From Pyrocephalus nanus (Eukaryota; Chordata; Aves; Passeriformes; Tyrannidae), in the NCBI GenBank assembly GCA_038380795.1, contig CM076269.1, forward strand, positions 4,402,001 through 4,466,000: a stretch of DNA of 64,000 nt, written 5' to 3'. The notes below the pieces were generated by a model, which was given only the letters and a program-made list of their open reading frames with translations, was not told the DNA's origin and made no database searches. Below are positions 38,384 through 49,600 of the stretch, piece after piece. The translations under genes were made by a program, and so were the position numbers. The first letter of the stretch is position 1. Each line of letters opens with the position of its first letter.

Positions 38384-38640
38384 CCGGGCGGCCCCCGCGC
38401 AGCACCGCGATTTGTTACAGACGGCTTCGTCGACGATAACCGAACACGACACCCAGTCACCCCAATTTTGCTTGCAATCCAGCTGTCCCCGAGAAGGGAC
38501 GACCCACCCCACAGCCGGGCCAAGGCACAATCAAATATTTAAATGAACATTCCTGCTCCAGGTCAGCCTCGCCTTCCTCCTGCCGCCGGCTACCGAGCGG
38601 CAGAGCGATCTCCTTGCATTGCCGTGACAACCCGAGGATG
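38384..38640. promoter_or_regulatory. Intragenic CpG-rich patch with hairpin
   Basis: CpGs cluster at 38384-38450 and 38560-38635, linked by less dense sequence with AATCAAATATTTAAATG. A 10-bp stem (CTGCCGCCGG at 38580-38589 with CCG-A-GCGGCAG at 38593-38603, one bulged A, 3-base loop) sits in the second cluster. This could be an orphan CpG island or enhancer. I see no exon. Confidence 0.35.
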
Positions 38641-39045
38641 GGTTACAGCCATGGCTGGGCTGCTGAATGGCAGCGCTGGGTACTTGACATGCTACAATAG
38701 GATACGTTTGCCTTTTTTTTTCAGAAACGAGAGGCTGACATTGTGAAGCGGTTAAAGCCAGACATCCAAGCGAGGCCATCACCAATACACGGGCTCAAAG
38801 GGCTTTGTCTGCCCTTCTAAGAGAAATTTCATAATATGCGAGGGTGAGCAGTCAGCAAAAGGCTTGGATCGCTCGACTTATAATCATCCCTGGTTTCCTC
38901 ACAACGGCCCTGAATACATCTTTGATTGGTTATGTATGAGAGGAGCCGTCCCCAGCGTGGTGCCAGACATGTGCGACACAGACCTGGGTCGGACTCCCGA
39001 GCAGGAAGAAGAATTCAATTCACAGCAACACTCAAAGGGGGGGGA

Positions 39046-39083
39046 AATAAATAATAATAATAACAATAACAATAATAATAATG
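39046..39083 (+). repeat. Interrupted (AAT)n/(AAC) microsatellite
   Basis: ATAATAATAATA-type units with two AAC variants span about 38 bases. They give a run of Asn codons in a spurious 100-codon ORF (38864-39166). Confidence 0.9.
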
Positions 39084-39439
39084 TAAAAACGCGGCAGTTA
39101 TTTAATCCTGAATGGTTTCAAGCTATTGCTGGTTCAATAACAGCTTGCCTGGAAATTAAAAGCTAGAGCATTTGTGTTCTCCCCTCTGCAGGAGAGGCAA
39201 AGAGACAACTCCCAGGCTAGGGCTGTTATCCCCCCCCAGAGGGGCATTTCCACACTGTCCTCTGTTTCTCACCCCAAAGGCAAGGGCCACTCATCCCTAA
39301 GAGCACCCAGCCATCTCCAGCATCCTCCCAGGACCCCAACCCCGTCCCTGCCGTGGGTGAGGAGGGGAGGGGGGCGTGGATCTGGTGCTCATCCATCGCG
39401 TAAGTGACTTTCCTGTTGTTCCAGGCAAACAAAAGCCGA

Positions 39440-39600
39440 GCGGCGCAGTGGGCCCTGAGAAGGGTGCCTTCCCTTTAATAAACGTGATTTCAATCCCAGT
39501 GAATATTCATACAATTACCCCAGCTCTAATTTGTATAAAATGACAGCCTGCAAACCAGGGATGATTGAAGAGGACCAAAATCATTTTGTTTGATTACAAT
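39440..39600. promoter_or_regulatory. Candidate conserved non-coding element
   Basis: The segment includes CCTTTAATAAACG, GTGAATATTCATACAATTA (with the palindrome TGAATATTCA), CTCTAATTTG, GGATGATTGAAG and TTTGATTACAATC. Homeodomain and HOX/PBX-like words are dense, and no credible ORF is present. Confidence 0.4.
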
Positions 39601-39790
39601 CTCTCCTCCCTCCTCCCCCCTCCCCACCTTCATTATCTTTTATGTCTATTTAAACTCTGGACACTGCATATTCATCTCAATTCTCCCTCCATCTCTCCTT
39701 CTGTTTGTGGGCTGCTGCTGCTTTTATTTTTTTTCTCTCCCCTCCCATCTCTCTCTCCTTTCATTGTAATTTTCTTCTTGCTTCTGTTGT
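39598..39790. repeat. Polypyrimidine-rich tract
   Basis: The plus strand is C/T-rich over nearly 200 bp, notably 39600-39632 and 39676-39780, with a GCTGCTGCT interruption. Mirror-like polypurine/polypyrimidine tracts can adopt triplex structure. The hydrophobic ORF here (39565-39864) is a product of this composition rather than a gene. Confidence 0.7.
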
Positions 39791-39879
39791 GCATTCAGGG
39801 ATTTGAGGAGGTTTTCGGGGGGAGTGGGGGTGGACTTCATTTTATAAAAAAAAAAAAAAAATAGTGTGTTGTCTGGATA

Positions 39880-40275
39880 GAAAATTACATTTGCATGCTC
39901 GAGGGGCCTGAGGGCTTCTCTGTGGGCTTGGCAGAGATCCTACCTCGAGGGGGGGAGGGAGGTGGAAGATGCTGATTTGATTTCCTCGTCTTCCCACCCC
40001 TTCCCCCTTTCCTTTCCATATTATAAATGTCTGCCTGATTTTTCTTTTCTTTTTCTGCATGTGCAAACCACTTGAAGAACAATGGCACAGATTAGAGGCC
40101 TTCCTTAGGGCTGTTTATGAATGCAGTTGTGGAGTTCAGCAAAGCAGAAACATTACATACAGTAATTGGACATTTAATTACTAATGAAGCTAGCAACTGA
40201 ATTTTTTTTTCCAAGGGTCTGAAGCAATGTGACAGACCCTCCAACTGCAGGTTTAATTATGGCTGGAGATGGGCT
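39880..40275. promoter_or_regulatory. Candidate conserved enhancer with POU octamer and homeodomain cluster
   Basis: A perfect octamer ATTTGCAT lies at 39889-39896. At 40160-40195, TAATTG (40163-40168), TAATTA (40175-40180) and CTAATGA (40181-40187) occur within 25 bp, followed by GCTAGC. A further GTTTAATTATGG lies at about 40251-40262. The sequence between is free of credible ORFs. This is the strongest enhancer-like word cluster I see in the window. Confidence 0.45.
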
Positions 40276-42064
40276 TAATACTCCATCTTGCACTCTATTA
40301 CCCTCTCAAAAGCCCTTCTGCCTTTTATTTGTAATTTTTATGCCCCTGCCCCATCCAAGGGGAGAAACATCCTGATGCTCAGGCCATCAGAGAGGAGGAT
40401 GCTTCTGCTGCTGCTCTCGATTGCTGAGAAGCCAAAGAGGACAGACTTGGACAGGCTTCCTACAGAGTGAGCTCTCTTAAGAGCATGGAGGGAAGAGACC
40501 TTTGGGTGGCCAAGAACACACGGAATCGATCCCTCCTCGCATGATTATGTCTCAGTATTGGCCCGACCTAGTTTTTGACATCTTAGCAGGTTTCAGTCCT
40601 TCTTTTTAAGAAGTAAAATACCCAGATGGTTCATCCCCACTTAGGGAGATTCCATTTCCTCCTAGTACTTAGCTTAAGTTTTCTTTTCCTTCCTGCCCTT
40701 CACCCAATCACTGCCTTCTCCAAAGACCATGGATGGGCCAACTGGAAATGAAGTCCCCACACTGCAGAGGAGCCAGAGCAGGCTCTGAGCAGTGTGAAAG
40801 TAAGGTTTTGTCCCCAGAAAGTTTTACTCCTCTAGGGTTATAATCAGGCATCGGTACAACACTGGGTGGGATTCAGGAGGGAGAGGTGAGTAGTTCATGG
40901 TTTGGGGTGGGGAAATTGGACTAGTGTCACTTAGGTACCCAAGGTCTCAGTCCCACCACTGGCAGCACATCACAAAGGACCCCAAAACAACATGCCAATC
41001 TGCACTGGATCCCAGCTTTCACCTCTATCTTGTCTCTGCCAGGGGCTGACAACCCTCAGAGAGAGTTTCTCCCCTGCTTCTGGCAAGAATCAGTTTTAGA
41101 ACTTCCTGAGCTGGAAGCTGCATCTGGACCATCTGGTTTAACACCACTGAAATGGGGCTGGAATAGGGCTAACAAGCATATTTGGAGCTTTTTGATCTCA
41201 TTCTGCCTCACTGAGCTTCATTCATTGCAGCTCCAATTTCCTTCTTCAGGTGAAAGGAGACTAAGTGCCAAGGCAATCCCACCTCCTCGTGCAGAGTGCT
41301 AAGCTCCAGGGAACTGAATCTCCAGCTTCTGTTGATCAGAAAACCTTCTAATTGATTACAGATGAATGCTGTGCAGCAAAACTGTTGGATTTTAAGAGCA
41401 CAGAGAGCACTTTTGTAAAATGTCATATGCATATTGGGATTCTTCTTTCCTGGTTTTAATGACAAAGTGCAAATTTGGGGAGAGGAGGGGGAAGAAAAGG
41501 CAGGAGAAAGGGTAACAGATGTGAGGAGATGAAAAAATGTTCCTAAGGAATAAATCACCCATTTCTTCCTCCAGATTTCCCATACCTCTGGAAGACTGTA
41601 CGACCTCAAGATTTGTTAGTGCTAATTCTCACAGTGCGTGACCAACACTCAACCAGGAGCCACAGATTCAACTGGCCTGCACAGTCCTTACACAGCAGGG
41701 ACACCTCCTCTGGTCTCAGGGTGCCAAGCCATCAGGAAGGACTCATATCTACAAGAATATTGTGCTAAATCCACTGCAAAATGGAGCAGTTGGTATCCCA
41801 CTTAGCTTTTGGTGGAATTCATCCCCTATCCCCGAGGGTCTAAGCCAGGCTCCTCTACCATCAACTTCAAGAAAATCATCTACATACCCCAAAGAACTGG
41901 TTTAGCATCATCTTCAGGCAGCACCAGTCTCTCCAGTGACTGTTAGAGATCTTGGAGGACTTTACTGAAAAAGACACAGAACTTTTGGACAGCAGACAGC
42001 AGGCAGGAGTCCCTCTCAAACAGTATGTGCTTGGGTAAAAGATGCAATTTCCCCCCAAGGATTT

Positions 42065-42104
42065 ACCTTCCAAATGTGGGATTCACCTTCCAAATGTGGG
42101 ATTC
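42065..42104 (+). repeat. Perfect 2 x 20-bp tandem duplication
   Basis: The unit ACCTTCCAAATGTGGGATTC occurs at 42065-42084 and again without a gap or mismatch at 42085-42104. Absence of any divergence suggests a recent event, or an assembly artefact. A third copy is not present. Confidence 0.95.
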
Positions 42105-42589
42105 AGCCAGTAAGCATATCAAAAGTTCACTCACAGCACCAGTGAGAGGCCCCACTGCTCTGCCTCTGACTTGGATCCCAGACAATTTGCCCCTGGCTGT
42201 TTTAGAAGCAGATACCATACTCCTTGGATTAGGAACAAGAGTCTGCACCAAGCCTCTTCCTAAACTTTGCCCAGTTCTTCAGCTTTGACTGAATTCAAGA
42301 CTTTTTTTGCTGCATGAACACTATTGGGCAGAAGATTTCTGGGGGATACAGAAACCTGGCCCCTGTTCACCTTCCTTACATATGGAAGCAGAGAAATAAG
42401 AACTAGTTTGGTGTCCCTTGAGATGATTTTCAGCCTGTCCTCCACACAGAGATGCAGCTAAAGGACTTGGTCACTGCTTTAATAAGTCTTTCCATATCCT
42501 TTTACAAATCAGGCTAAACAATGGGGACCACAAAGTTGGGCAGTACAGGGCATGAGAGGATCCCATCCATGGGGTCATGGGAAGATTCC

Positions 42590-42720
42590 TCATCCCTGGC
42601 ACGGCTGGATGGGACTTTGAGCTGGGCTAGTGGAAGGTGCCCCTGTGCATGGCAAGAGGAATGGAACAAGATGTTCTTTAAGGTCCCTTCCAACCCAAAC
42701 CATTTTAAGATTCTGTGACT
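42590..42720 (+). mobile_element. Truncated CR1 LINE, 3' end only
   Basis: The order of words matches the 3' end of avian CR1: CATCCCTGGCACGG, GGCTGGATGGGACTTTGAGC, CTAGTGGAAGGTGCCC, CATGGCAAGAGGAATGGAAC, and AAGGTCCCTTCCAACCCAAA. The tail resembles the short ATTCTATGA-type terminal repeats (here ATTTTAAGATTCTGTGA). It is heavily 5'-truncated with no reverse transcriptase sequence, as usual for CR1 copies. It is the only clear LINE copy in the window and the best clue to an avian source. Confidence 0.85.
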
Positions 42721-45700
42721 CAGGAAGGGCAAACAGCCTGTACAAGCCGACATCTCTGGCCAGATCCTGCTATCAAAAACTGGATGCAGCCAGGAAGAGA
42801 GATCTTCTGGCCTGGGCTCTGCCCTCATCTCCTGCCAGCTACCTCAGCATGTGGTGGCCACCTCATGCTTTAAAGGAATGCAAAATTTAACCAGGAGGCA
42901 GCTCCAGGAACACCTCCAGCTCACCAGCAGCAGCCCCTGCCCTTTGCGAGCTCACAATTGCCAATTCAGTGCTGGAGAAACACTGGTGGCCAGACTCATC
43001 TGCTTTCCTGCGTGTCAGAATTACATGATCCCTTGACTCATCTCGCTGCTTTGATCTTCTCAGAGATCTTGTGGCACCAAGGACACCTCCTCACAGTCAC
43101 CAGGACCCAAACTTCCAATCACACTCATCTAACTTCTGTCAACGTCAGCTGTATTTTAAGCTATTCCAAAGTAACTGTGGCGAATGCAAAACACAACCTA
43201 AATATAGATATGACAAAATATAGCCCTGGTGTGAGCTGCCTTTGACCAGCACAGCTCCATGCAACCCCCTGCCATAAGGAATCACACTTTGCCCAAGTGA
43301 CCTGAAACTGCTGCTGTGCATCTGAGAGCCCTTAAATGGGGTCTGCTTTACAGAAAAGGACGAACACCCTCCTGCTGAAGTCTGGGCCTCTTCAAGATGT
43401 CTCAAGTCAGACATTCAACACTTAATTGCTTTTGAAGACCAAAGAGCCCCTCTTCATTCTCCTCCCATGTGTTTATCTTCTGCAGAAGTCAGCTGCTGAG
43501 TTTGCAGGAGAAAGATCAAGTAACAACAAAAAGAAGTTTTAAGATGCACACCCACTGCCATTAATCATATTTGTAATATCTTCCTTCCCTCACTGCCTTA
43601 AAAATGCTTATTTCCAGACCTTGGCCAGCCTGCTCCTTTACAAACAACTATGGTGCCCATCAGAGAAACTGCTCCTATGGCAAAAATCTGCCATCAGGTG
43701 CAAGAAACTATTCCCCTATTTAAAACATCACTGATGCTGAGAAAAAGTGCCAGGAGAAAACCAGGAGTACAAGGAGTGTCAGTCCTGTCCAAAGCAGCTC
43801 CCAGGCTGGCAGGGAAAGGAATGCAAGAGCCTACTCCAGCTCTTGGGCCATGGAAAGCATCTGTGGGAGGGAGCTGGCTCCTCCGGCAGTGCCGGTGCTC
43901 TTTAGGGGTCCTGGTCCTGGAGCCTGAGCTCACCCTACAAGAACTCACTGAGGTTTTTGGACAATTCACAACCAGAGAGACGAGGCAGCTGCACTTAGGA
44001 AGAGTTTCCCCTCTTTGAGGGCCAACAGACCCTTCAAGCCACTTCAAAGAGGGCACATCTGCCCAACAGTCATTTTTTTTTCCAGCTGTCCCGTAGTCCA
44101 AGAAATCCATCACCTTCCCACGCGTTGCCTTACGCCATGTCTAGGCAGAGATGTCCCAAACACCCTCCAGATCCTGCCATAAGAGCAGACTAGTGCATCA
44201 AAACCTGGTCACATCAGAGCCAAGACCACAGGGGAGCCCGATCTCCCCCAGCTCTCCCACCATGTCCAAACTGGCCTCCCAGTACCCACTTGCTCCCAGG
44301 GATTTCCAAGCTTTAACTCATCTTGCTCCCAGTTCAGGGGGTTCACAGTGGGGGGCAAAGCTGGGGTGGCAGCCCAAGGCTCACACACACAACGAACGAG
44401 AGCAGAAAAGCAGAACTCAGAAACCCACGCCCAGATTTGCTCTCCAGCAAGACCAGAAACGTCAAGCCAACGCCACAGCGTTGCTCAACACGATCTGGAT
44501 GGAGGCAGTGGGGCCCTGCCTGCTATTCATGGCTGGGATGGGGGTAGAAAACACAGCAGGCCCCCAGGATCCCCACTCTTTATGGGGACTGTGCAGCTCA
44601 GACCCTTATCCCAAACCACTCCTGCTTTGAACCCTGGCAAAACCCAGTTGGAAACATCTGCCCCTCACCCAGAGCCCGCTGTCGTGTCGGAGAAGCCGGA
44701 CTCCCTTTCAGCATCTCTAACTTGATACAGCTGTTCACTTCAACTGCTAAAAGCCAGCGTAAGCTGATTTTGCAAAGAGCCCGTCTATGTAAACTGCGCC
44801 GTTCCTCCAACATAAATAGTACGATCCCGGCTTTTAATTTCAGCAACTTGATGTTTTCTTGGCCAAGAGCGAGCCCAAGGAACTGGAGATGGAAACAGCA
44901 TCAAGAAAGCGTGGCCAACCGCACAACACAGCCTGAAAAGGCCCCAAGGAGGACGGTGCTCACGGCCACGTGGCTGAACCAACACCCCGTCGCCGCAGCT
45001 CAGACCCACATGCCCCAGGGACAGCAGGCAAGGCAAGTGCTTTGCACTGGGACACCCTGCAGTGTGATCCTACGTGCCATGGGGTATATCAAGGGAGATG
45101 GATACACTGCAAAGCCGGCAGAGAATCAAACAAAGTGCAAAAACCACTTAAGAGTCAAAAATATCCCGAATCTAATCCTGCCCCTTGTAAAACCAGATCC
45201 TGAAGTCCAGATTTTTAGGACAAAAATGCTCTTTCTGCCTACAACACCTGGGAAAGAAAGATGGGGAGAGCACATTGGTGTGGAGGGTCTACATCCTCCA
45301 CAGCCACCATCCTAGCTCCTCTTCGCTCTGTCTCTGCCCCAAGTGGCCAGGGCAGCTTTGTGACTGCCAGTGGTGGTCCTGACCTCATCTGAACGAAGCT
45401 CAGGGTGCTGCCCGCTCCATTTCCACAGAACACATGTCACACATGGCATGCCCTGAAGGACACAGGGACCTGCACACCCTCAAAACCAGCAGCAGGGCTC
45501 TGTAGGTACACACAGTTGCACATTGTATGTAAAACAGTCTTTACATCCGTGTAACGTCCTACTAAAGCGATGCTGCCTCTTTGTTCCCCACTGCAGAAAG
45601 CATCCTTTGAGCCAGCGAGATTTCAAAGCTCTCCACTCCTCACTGCAGCCAGAGATAAATGCATTAGGATGCAAGGAATTAATAACTTAAGACAACAATT

Positions 45701-46494
45701 CTGAGTTTAATAGAAAATGTTCCTCCCACCCCTCGCTCTGAAGAGGAGGATGGCTGTTAAACCTGTGCAAAACTTGCATTAATTCACCAACTGTTTCCAT
45801 GGCAGAAACGGGTGATGCAGTGAAGTCAGTGACTTCATTTCCTGAGGACATCAGATCTTGCTCTATACTAAAAATAGAGATTTGTATTTTAGGTCTGCAA
45901 AGGGAAGCTGATTTTTAAGGAAATCTCTGTGAAGGCACATACCTGAGCAGGAATCAGGAGAGCAAACCCTGTGATGGACCGGCAGGTTAATCTTTCACCC
46001 TGGCATCAGTACCTACCATGATTTGCTGCTTGGAGACAAGCAAGACAGAAGTAGTTCGTGAGGAAAACCACCTCCTTGCTTCCTTCATCAACCATCAGAA
46101 AAATATGATGCCCACACTGGCTGCTCATGGTTTGATACCAAAAGCAAGGAGATGTTAATGCAGCTCAGAGAGGAGCTGGGCAGAAGCCTCAGGAGATTAA
46201 TCTGCCACAGATGGAAAATAGCTGTCAGCAAGAGGTTGAGGAGATGACACAGACATTAAACACAAGCTAGAAATCCACAGCTTTATTTCCAGGGCACTCG
46301 GCGGTGAGACGGTGTAGCCATTTTACACACCTGAGCTATCTCCAGCAGCCTGCTGACACTCACTTCTCTCCTCTCCCAACTGCGCAATTTGTTTTCATAG
46401 TTAATTACAAAGAGAGATCAACATGGACCTGCAGAAATCAGGCAGCACCTCAGCTATTTTTGGAACAAAAAGCACAGGACAGAAGGTGATCTCC

Positions 46495-46690
46495 TTTGAT
46501 GGGAAGAGAAGATACCCAAAATAAATGATCTTTTATGCTTCTCCATAATTTTCTTTCCCTTTTGTTTTCATTTAACATCTTTGATCGTTTTAAAACAAGA
46601 CCCACTCTCATGAATTCTCTCCTAATTAAATGTTCTAATTAAAATGCACCACACTCCATAAATTCACTCTCTGTTTCCAAAGCTGGGTTT
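46495..46690. promoter_or_regulatory. AT-rich candidate element with duplicated CTAATTAAA
   Basis: CTAATTAAA is present at 46622-46630 and 46635-46643, in a context of ATAAATGATC, CATAATTTTC, CATTTAACATC and TTGATCGTTTTAAAAC. This is a homeodomain-type word cluster in sequence without credible ORFs. Confidence 0.35.
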
Positions 46691-49600
46691 TAATCTGGAG
46701 GGCAAATAACTGATCTCAAAGTTGAAAGGGGAAAAAAAAACAAACCACCCCACATTCAACAGATTCAACAACGTTTAAAAAAAGAAATCTACCCCAAGAC
46801 CTTGAGGGTAAATAGGAACATTTGCCCCCACTTAACGTTGTCAAGATGACACTGGCAGGCGACATCATCTCTTCCTGAGTCTGTACATCAGCTGGCATAA
46901 TGGCAGGGTCTATCCCAATACAAATATTTGCTCTGATTTCTACTTATGTAAATACCTGGAAGGCAAGGTGATGTTTACGGATCACTACGATCAATTTAAC
47001 CAGTGTCCTTCCTACCTGTCCCATCTAGCACTTCTCTGGTCTCTGTGCTGTTCATCCTCATACACCCATGCAATATCTACTTGAAAAACGAGCAGGAGGT
47101 ACAATCAAGCAAAATGTTTCTTCAGTAAATCTGTAATTTCACAAAGTTCTGCCCCGAGGTTAAAAACAAAGACTCCAACAAGAAGAAAGCCCTTGCAGTC
47201 ACCAAACGTGAGCTTGCCTATTATTGGGATAAATAAGTTGCCTCCTCTCCAAGAGACAGGAAGGATGAGTCAAGCACCATGTATTTTCCTCCTGGTTATT
47301 AACCAGGACACCTTGAACAACCATGCTGTATGCTGGACAGATGCTAAGTGACAAATGTGCAAACTTAAGATCCAAGTCTACTGTACGTATGCTCTTCTCC
47401 TGCTTGAAACAGGAACTCTGCAAAAAACCACTTCCCTCGCTCACATTTCAGATACACATTTCTGTTTAGTTTCCTGCAAAGAAAAAGGTCCAAACAGGCC
47501 AATTTATGACATGAGCAGATTTGTGCGATGACATCCCAACAAAATGGCATGGACCCACTCCTCTGCCCTCCCTGTTTTGCCAATACACCTCTAAGTGTTT
47601 TGCAGCAGTTTCACATCACAGGAAGGCAAAGCTTCTCCCCTCAGGGGTTTTCCATTCCAGCATCCAATTGGTTTGTCCTCTTTCCCAGTCACTTGCTCCT
47701 TGTGAGGTCATCAACCAAGGATTGGTAACACACAACCTCTCTCTTTGCTGAAGAAGAGCATACTTTCTCACAGCCCTAAACAGCTCAAAAATTGGTTTTG
47801 TTTTGATGGGCTGCAGAAAAAAAATCACCTCCAACCACACCTTTTTTCAACCCGAAAAGTCTTTCTCTCCCCCCTCTCCAAGAACATCACAGTCACCTAA
47901 TTGGTAAGGGGCACTGATGGTGAGGTAGGTACATGGTGTCAAACAAGCACTACTAATTCCTGCTTCCTGATACAATGGTTGCTGTGAATCTTGCACCAAT
48001 TCAACACTTCACCACAGCTTCACCAGCAGATGAAAATGGGGGTTTAGGGGAAAAAGCCTTACTTTAATCACCAATGTTCAAGATGACAGCTATACTGCAA
48101 AAATGGAACACATCCATGAAGCCCTACAGGAAAGATCAATGGTTTTAGGTTTCAGGGAGATTAGACTGTGTATTTTTAAAATTCTGCTATATGAATTTGG
48201 TTTAGACAAAAAGAAGAAAGTGGGGGAGAAGTGTAATCTATAACACTTGTTTGTTCCGAGTTTCAAAGCCATTTATTATTTTGGAGACGCTTCTGCAGCA
48301 CAATTCCCAAGCAACCAAGAATGTGATTTTTACAGCAGGATTAACCATTTCAAGCAGAAAGCCAAGCTCCTGGCATCCTGAGGAGAACTGGAACAACCTG
48401 ATACTGGTATGCTTGGAAAGGAAGAGCTGATAGCTTCCACTCTGTTCCCATTATGGGCTTTGCCAAAGTGGCCATCATGAGCACCCAAAGAGGCTCTCCA
48501 CACACTGCCCTGGAGAACTCAGCTCCTTCCAGCACAAAGCTCTTGGTCTTTGGCACTTGGTAATGCCAATGCCTTGGTCTCCGCCCTTGGCAACGTTCCA
48601 CTGGCACAGATCTCTTCTGGTCAGCATGGGGTGGAGTCAGGTGCATAATCCACCCACTAAAAAACCAGGGCTGAGATTCTCCTGCAGCCCTGAGATCTTA
48701 CACGCAAATATTCCCTAAAGCTGGAGAATTTGTCACCTTCTGAGCTTCTCCACCTTGAAGAACATATTGTCCCAGGGAGTCACTGCTTGGTTAAAGCACA
48801 ACAATTTTAGGAAAAAAAAAAAAAAATCCTGGCTGCATTTCACATGTGCTGGATGCCTTCATCCTCGGTGCTCCTTCAGACTGTCCATGCCCTTCCCATT
48901 TTGAAATGGGGATATTTCCTGCACCATCCAGCTCGATCAGTCACCATGAGAAGCTCAAGAGGCAGGAGCACATCATCTTTACCACTTCTGTGTTTGCAGA
49001 TCTCTCTGTGTTTTCTCAGTGGAGGTACAACCCTACAGCACGAACATCAGCCTCCTAAAAACAGGTTGGGTTTACAGAGCCTGACTACTTCTGCAGATCC
49101 TTTAGGGTGATCCTCTAATCTTCAGGCCCCCAGACCACAGCCACTGGGACAGGACAGAAGACACAAAGATGGCAAAGATGAAAAAAGGACGTGGGGGATG
49201 GGGAGGGCATGAATTATAAATTTGGAAAAAGAAGATAAACTACAAAAATGCAGATGAATGAAGGAAGGATGCTAAATCCCTGCCACAAGAGCATCAGCAA
49301 AACATGTTTGCGTTCCTCTGACACCTCCTGCCACTCAACAGCTGACAGGCCAAGCTAAAAGGTACTGCAGAAGGTTGATGTTGGAGCCATTTTCAACTTC
49401 TTGCCTTCTAATATTCCTGCCAGGTGCAGGTTTTGTTTAAGCTAACATGCCACAGCAGGGATGCATAATTACAGACAACTTCTCAAAAATAGCAGGAGAT
49501 GAGGTTTTCACTTTGCAGTTGTACAGGCTCCCCTTTCTTTGTCCAATGGCACAGAATGGAGCTCCAGTGCAAAATTCATGAGCTAAAGATTGTGGGAAAT

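Noticed and set aside
39565..39864. Hydrophobic 99-codon ORF resembling a membrane protein
   Set aside because: Leu/Phe/Ser-richness is produced by the polypyrimidine tract, and it ends in a poly-A run.
44722..45315. 197-codon ORF on the plus strand
   Set aside because: No recognisable family, no codon-level structure and no splice or promoter support.
48350..48646. 98-codon minus-strand ORF with Trp-rich, protein-like look
   Set aside because: I considered a CR1 or other transposon fragment. No reverse transcriptase, endonuclease or terminal repeat motif is recognisable.
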